64,000 nt of DNA from Sphingomonas caeni (lineage in GTDB: Bacteria; Pseudomonadota; Alphaproteobacteria; Sphingomonadales; Sphingomonadaceae), in contig NZ_JAPDOK010000002.1 in NCBI RefSeq assembly GCF_026013415.1, positions 434,001-498,000 of the forward strand. Direction: 5' to 3'. Every line of letters begins with the position of its first letter. Within the stretch, counting starts at the first letter, position 1. Below the pieces are notes generated by a model. It did not search any database and was not told the origin of the DNA. It saw nothing but the letters and a program-made list of their open reading frames with translations. Shown here one piece after another: positions 60,341 through 64,000 of this stretch. The position numbers were made by a program, and so were the translations under genes.

Positions 60341-62971
60341 CTACAGCGTCCGTTCGCGCAGCTCGACCTCGAAGGTTTCGAGATAGTCGCCCGCCTTGAT
60401 GTCGGTGAAGTTCTGGCTGAACGTCACGCCGCATTCGAGCCCTGCGCGGACTTCGGGGACATCGTCCTTGAAGCGCCGCAGCGACGCGATCTCACCCTGA
60501 TAGATGATGACATCCTCGCGGGTGATACGCGCCTTGAGCGCCTTGCGGATGACGCCCTCGGTGACGAGCAGGCCCGCCGCCTTGCCATGCTTGCCCGCGG
60601 AGAAGACCTCGCGGATTTCGGCGCGGCCGACGACCGTTTCGAACGCCTCGGGGCCGAGCTGGCCGGCCATGCCCGCGCGGATCTCGTCGGTCAGGTCGTA
60701 GATCACGTCGTAATATTTGAGCGCGACCTTGTGCCGGTCGGCGATTTCGCGCGCCTTGGCGTTGGGGCGGACGTTGAAGCCGATGATCGGGGCGCCCGAA
60801 GCCGCCGCGACATTGACGTCGCTCTCGGTGATGCCGCCGACGCCCGAATGCAGGATGCGCACGCGGATATCGTCGGTCGAGATCTTGTTGAGCGAGCCGA
60901 TGATCGCCTCGACGGTGCCCTGCGTGTCCGCCTTGACCACCAGCGGATATTCCATCGCCTGCTTTTCCTTGAGCGCGCTGAACATGCTCTCGAGGCTGGC
61001 GGGGGTGTTGGTGGTGCGCTTGTTCTGGATGACGCCGGCGCGATAGGCGGCGACTTCGCGGGCGCGCGCCTCGTTCTCGACGACCTGGAGCGGATCGCCA
61101 GCCATCGGCACGCCCGAGAGGCCGAGCACCTCGACCGGCATCGACGGGCCGGCTTCCTTGAGCTGGCGGCCCTTGTCGTCGACCAGCGCACGGACCTTGC
61201 CGCTCTCCGCGCCGACGACGAACACGTCGCCGACCTTCAGCGTGCCCCGGGTCACGAGCACGGTCGCGACCGGACCGCGGCCCTTGTCGAGCTTGGCCTC
61301 GATCACCGTGCCTTCGGCGGCGCGATCGGGATTGGCCTTGAGCTCGAGGATTTCGGCCTGGAGCTGGATCTTGGCGATCAGCTCGTCGAGCCCGGTCTTC
61401 TTGAGCGCCGAAACCTCGACGTCCTGCGTCTCGCCACCCATCGCCTCGACCTGCACGTCATGCTCGAGCAGGCGCTCGCGCACGCGCTGGGCATTGGCTT
61501 CGTGCTTGTCGATCTTGTTGATCGCCACGATCATCGGCACCCCGGCCGCCTTGGTATGGTTGATCGCCTCGATCGTCTGCGGCATCAGCCCGTCGTCGGC
61601 GGCCACCACCAGCACGACGATGTCGGTGACGTTGGCGCCGCGCGCGCGCATCTCGGTGAACGCCTCATGGCCCGGCGTGTCGAGGAAGGTGATCTTCGAC
61701 TTGTCCTTCAGCGTGACCTGATAGGCGCCGATATGCTGGGTGATGCCGCCGGCCTCGCCCTTGACGACATCGGTGCCGCGCAGCGCGTCGAGCAGCGAGG
61801 TCTTGCCGTGATCGACATGACCCATGATCGTCACCACCGGCGGACGCGGCTGGAGCGCGTCCTCGGCATCCTCGACGGTATCGACCGCGAGATCGATGTC
61901 CGAATCGGACACGCGAACGATGTTGTGGCCGAATTCGGTGACGAGCAGTTCGGCGGTGTCCTGGTCGATCGTCTGCGTCATCGTGACGGGCATGCCCATC
62001 TTGAACAGCGTCTTGACCAGGTCGGCGCCCTTTTCGGCCATGCGGTTGGCGAGTTCCTGGACGGTGATCGTCTCGGGCACCTGGACGTCGCGGACCTGCT
62101 TGGCCTGGGGCTCGCGCGGGCCGCCGAGGCGGCGATGCTCCTTCTCGCGAGCGCGCTTGAGCGCGGCGAGGCTGCGGGCACGGGCGCCGTCATTGTCGCC
62201 GAGCGCGCGGTTGACCGTGAGCTTGCCCGACTGGCGGCGATCGTCGCCGCCCTTGCGGTCGCGCGACGGGCGCGCGGGCTCGGGCGGGCGCTTGAGGCCT
62301 GCGGGACCGCCGCTCGGGGCGGGACGCGCGGCGGGGCTCGACGCCTCCTCGCGCACCGGCTCGGGGGCCGGCGCGGGCTTGGGCGCGGGGCGCGGGATTT
62401 CGGGACGCGCGACCGGCGTGAAGCGGCGCGGCGCGGGGCGGTTCGGATCGAGCTGGAGCTCGACCGGCGCGGGGGCGGGGGGCGCGGGCGCCGGAGCGGG
62501 CTCGGGCGCAGGCGCTTCGGCCATGGGCGCGGGAGTCGCCGGCGCATTGGCGGCGGCGGCTTCGGCGCGTGCCTTTTCCTCGGCGCGGCGGACTTCGGCC
62601 TCGGCAGCCTCGATGCGCTCGCGCTCCTCGCGGCGGCGCGATTCCTCGGCCTGCTGGAGGCGCTGTTCCTCGGCTTCGCGCAGCATGCGGGTCTGACGCT
62701 CCTGCGCGGTCTCGCCGGCAGGCGTGGCGGGGCGCGGCGCCGGCGCGGGGGCAGGCGCGGCTGCGGGCACGGGCTCGGGCGCGGCCTCGACCAGTTCCTC
62801 GGTCGCGCGGTCTTGCGGCCCAAGGATACGGCGGCGCTTCACTTCGACCACGACGGTGTTCGACCGGCCATGGCTGAAGCTCTGCTTCACCTTGCCCGTC
62901 TCGACCGTGCGCTTGAGGCCCAGCGGCGCGCGCATGCCCAGTTTCGGCTTTTCGTTTTCGGTGTCGCTCAT
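60341..62971 (-). CDS. infB: Translation initiation factor IF-2
   Basis: An 876-residue GTPase that brings fMet-tRNA to the 30S subunit. Residues 1-45 form the IF2 N-terminal domain. A long Ala/Pro/Glu-rich linker with repeated arginine-rich coiled coil spans about 60-230. The second IF2_N domain is near 290-345. The G domain begins with G1 GHVDHGKT at 384-391, then DTPGHEAF and NKID. Domains II-IV follow to ERTL. It follows the ylxR-like gene by 8 nt and belongs to the nusA operon. Confidence 0.97.
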   Translation of the reverse strand: MSDTENEKPKLGMRAPLGLKRTVETGKVKQSFSHGRSNTVVVEVKRRRILGPQDRATEELVEAAPEPVPAAAPAPAPAPRPATPAGETAQERQTRMLREAEEQRLQQAEESRRREERERIEAAEAEVRRAEEKARAEAAAANAPATPAPMAEAPAPEPAPAPAPPAPAPVELQLDPNRPAPRRFTPVARPEIPRPAPKPAPAPEPVREEASSPAARPAPSGGPAGLKRPPEPARPSRDRKGGDDRRQSGKLTVNRALGDNDGARARSLAALKRAREKEHRRLGGPREPQAKQVRDVQVPETITVQELANRMAEKGADLVKTLFKMGMPVTMTQTIDQDTAELLVTEFGHNIVRVSDSDIDLAVDTVEDAEDALQPRPPVVTIMGHVDHGKTSLLDALRGTDVVKGEAGGITQHIGAYQVTLKDKSKITFLDTPGHEAFTEMRARGANVTDIVVLVVAADDGLMPQTIEAINHTKAAGVPMIVAINKIDKHEANAQRVRERLLEHDVQVEAMGGETQDVEVSALKKTGLDELIAKIQLQAEILELKANPDRAAEGTVIEAKLDKGRGPVATVLVTRGTLKVGDVFVVGAESGKVRALVDDKGRQLKEAGPSMPVEVLGLSGVPMAGDPLQVVENEARAREVAAYRAGVIQNKRTTNTPASLESMFSALKEKQAMEYPLVVKADTQGTVEAIIGSLNKISTDDIRVRILHSGVGGITESDVNVAAASGAPIIGFNVRPNAKAREIADRHKVALKYYDVIYDLTDEIRAGMAGQLGPEAFETVVGRAEIREVFSAGKHGKAAGLLVTEGVIRKALKARITREDVIIYQGEIASLRRFKDDVPEVRAGLECGVTFSQNFTDIKAGDYLETFEVELRERTL

Positions 62972-62979
62972 GCGGCTGC

Positions 62980-63723
62980 TCAAAGTCCTTCGGTCAAAAT
63001 CGTGTCGGTGTGCGACCCGCCAACAGGCGGGAGCGCGGATGCGCCTTGCGAGACAGTTTCGCAAGGTGCGGGATAGGGTTCGGGTCCGATAAAGTGCAGC
63101 CAGCGGTCGAGCGCATCGCTCACCCGCTTCGCCGCCCGGGCGTCGGTAAGTCCGGCATGTACCACATTTTCGCGGCCAAGCGCCAAGGACAATATGGTGC
63201 GTGGGATCGGCAGAACCAAGCCCTTGAGCCCGCTGCCTTCGCGATCGGAGCCGACGCGCCACGCCTGGGCGAGCTTGCCCGCGCCGTCGGCGCCCGCGTC
63301 GCTCGCGTGGAGCAGCAGGTGCAGCTTGCCCGAGCGCGCGGCCTTGTCGAGCTTCTCGCCGCCGGTGACGACCCCGCCCGCCTTGGCTTCGAGGCCCAGC
63401 CGGTCGAGCGCGCCGCGCTGCAGCTGCGCCGCGATCCGCTCGCCGAGATCCTCGGGGATGCGGATGTCGCCGGTCTTGAAGGCGCGCGCGAGCGCGCCCT
63501 TGAGCTTGCCCTTGCCCTGGGCGGTTTCCAGCTCGGCGCGCGTCACGCCGATCCACGCGCCACGGCCGGGAGCCTTGGCGCGGATATCGGGAAGCACTTC
63601 GCCGTCGGGCGACAGGACGAGGCGCACGAGATGCTCGCGCGCCTCCCTGTCACCCGAAAGTATGCACTTCCGGATGGGCCCGTCTTGGGGGGAGCCTAGG
63701 CTATCATTGTTCGGATTCCGCAA
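62980..63723 (-). CDS. YlxR (DUF448) / L7Ae-like RNA-binding protein
   Basis: A 247-residue protein. Residues 15-75 have the YlxR pattern: RKCILSGDREAREHLVRLVLSPDG and PGRGAWIG. Residues 125-200 are an L7Ae-like fold. TTG at 63723 is chosen as the start because GGAGG stands 6 nt before it; it overlaps the end of nusA by 20 nt. In alphaproteobacteria YlxR and L7Ae domains are commonly fused between nusA and infB. The C-terminal tail contains a small palindrome (CTTGCGA...TCGCAAG). Confidence 0.87.
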   Translation of the reverse strand: MRNPNNDSLGSPQDGPIRKCILSGDREAREHLVRLVLSPDGEVLPDIRAKAPGRGAWIGVTRAELETAQGKGKLKGALARAFKTGDIRIPEDLGERIAAQLQRGALDRLGLEAKAGGVVTGGEKLDKAARSGKLHLLLHASDAGADGAGKLAQAWRVGSDREGSGLKGLVLPIPRTILSLALGRENVVHAGLTDARAAKRVSDALDRWLHFIGPEPYPAPCETVSQGASALPPVGGSHTDTILTEGL

Positions 63724-64000
63724 CAGCGTCCTCCGAACTTGCGGCCGCATCCTCGTCCGCGAACCAGTGCGCACGCGCAGCCATGATGATCTCGTTGCCC
63801 TGCTCGTCGCTCAGGCCATATTCGGCAAGCACGCCGCCCTTGTGCTCGGGGCGCTTGGGGGCGTCCTCGTTGCGGCGGCGCGGCTCCTGGCGCTTCTTCT
63901 CGACCAGCTCGTCGGTGGCGAGGTCGGCGAGATCGTCGAGCGTCTTGATCCCCGCCTTGCCGAGCGTGACCAGCATCGCTTCGGTGAGATAGGGCATGGT
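63704..64000 (-). CDS. nusA: Transcription factor NusA, C-terminal part
   Basis: Only the 3' end is in the window, about 98 residues. It contains a helix-hairpin-helix pattern (LVTLGKAGIKTLDDLADLATDEL) and an acidic tail ending AVAESEQ, as in alphaproteobacterial NusA. Position upstream of ylxR and infB supports this. The start is outside the window. Confidence 0.9.
   Translation of the reverse strand, partial: TMPYLTEAMLVTLGKAGIKTLDDLADLATDELVEKKRQEPRRRNEDAPKRPEHKGGVLAEYGLSDEQGNEIIMAARAHWFADEDAAASSEDAVAESEQ

Noticed and set aside
63040..63070. CTTGCGA/TCGCAAG palindrome as the ylxR terminator
   Set aside because: It lies inside the coding sequence, the reading frame continues through it, and infB follows in the same operon.

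Overview
The window looks like chromosome from a high-GC alphaproteobacterium, most likely a sphingomonad (Sphingomonas or a close relative). The evidence is the very GC-rich third codon positions, a GTTC-N7-GTTC LexA box in front of an imuA-imuB-dnaE2 mutasome operon, the argH / small lipoprotein / lysA order, the nusA-ylxR-infB-rbfA order, and palindromic intergenic repeats of kinds I associate with sphingomonad genomes. No prophage, insertion sequence, integrase, CRISPR array or plasmid function is visible. The region reads as core chromosome with small accessory patches. The genus is an inference.

Layout. 1-3.6 kb: end of an unidentified gene, then a signalling locus with a membrane protein resembling a dead LytS kinase, divergent from an intact LytS-type kinase overlapping its LytTR regulator, then a PadR regulator. 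3.9-10 kb: an unidentified gene, a phospholipase D/cardiolipin-synthase-like protein followed by a lasso-B2-like protease homologue, rpoZ, an EF-hand protein, ppx/gppA-rlmE, tRNA-Gln(CUG) and an OmpA-domain protein. 10-24 kb: TPR/2OG-Fe oxygenase, TlpA-like lipoprotein, argH-lipoprotein-lysA-siroheme synthase-ZntB/CorA, an orphan receiver, GST, DnaJ-like, YihY, fabI, aroC and purA. 24-30 kb: a small Xre regulator with two palindromic operators and its membrane partner, a 996-residue hybrid histidine kinase, a fumarylacetoacetate-hydrolase homologue, a VOC remnant and a 2'-5' RNA ligase homologue.

30-36 kb is the LexA-boxed imuA-imuB-dnaE2 operon, to whose end the RNA-ligase gene is coupled. 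36-43 kb: M3 peptidase, a secreted protein, and the branched-chain 2-oxoacid dehydrogenase operon (E1 alpha, E1 beta, E2), whose E2 linker contains a translated palindromic repeat. 43-48 kb: two unidentified genes, rarD, and an ArsR-VOC-SRPBCC-SRPBCC operon whose operator overlaps its own start codon. 48-51 kb: SDR, thiolase and enoyl-CoA hydratase genes, a likely acyl-CoA/lipid operon. 51.6-54.3 kb: an unusual compact operon of a 52-residue peptide, two unidentified proteins (one with a cupin-like His pattern) and a winged-helix regulator with a degenerate receiver. This is the best candidate here for an undescribed system. 54.4-58.8 kb: two hotdog thioesterases, a MerR/MFS divergent pair, a PQQ-type sugar dehydrogenase and a secreted protein. 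58.9-64 kb: a sulfotransferase-like protein and the rbfA-infB-ylxR-nusA cluster, with nusA running off the right edge.

Most genes are packed with 4-nt ATGA/GTGA overlaps, and several neighbours overlap tail-to-tail. Two near-identical ~83-nt palindromes with a conserved 17-nt loop sit between convergent genes at 4.9 and 51.6 kb. One of them supplies the end of a coding sequence.
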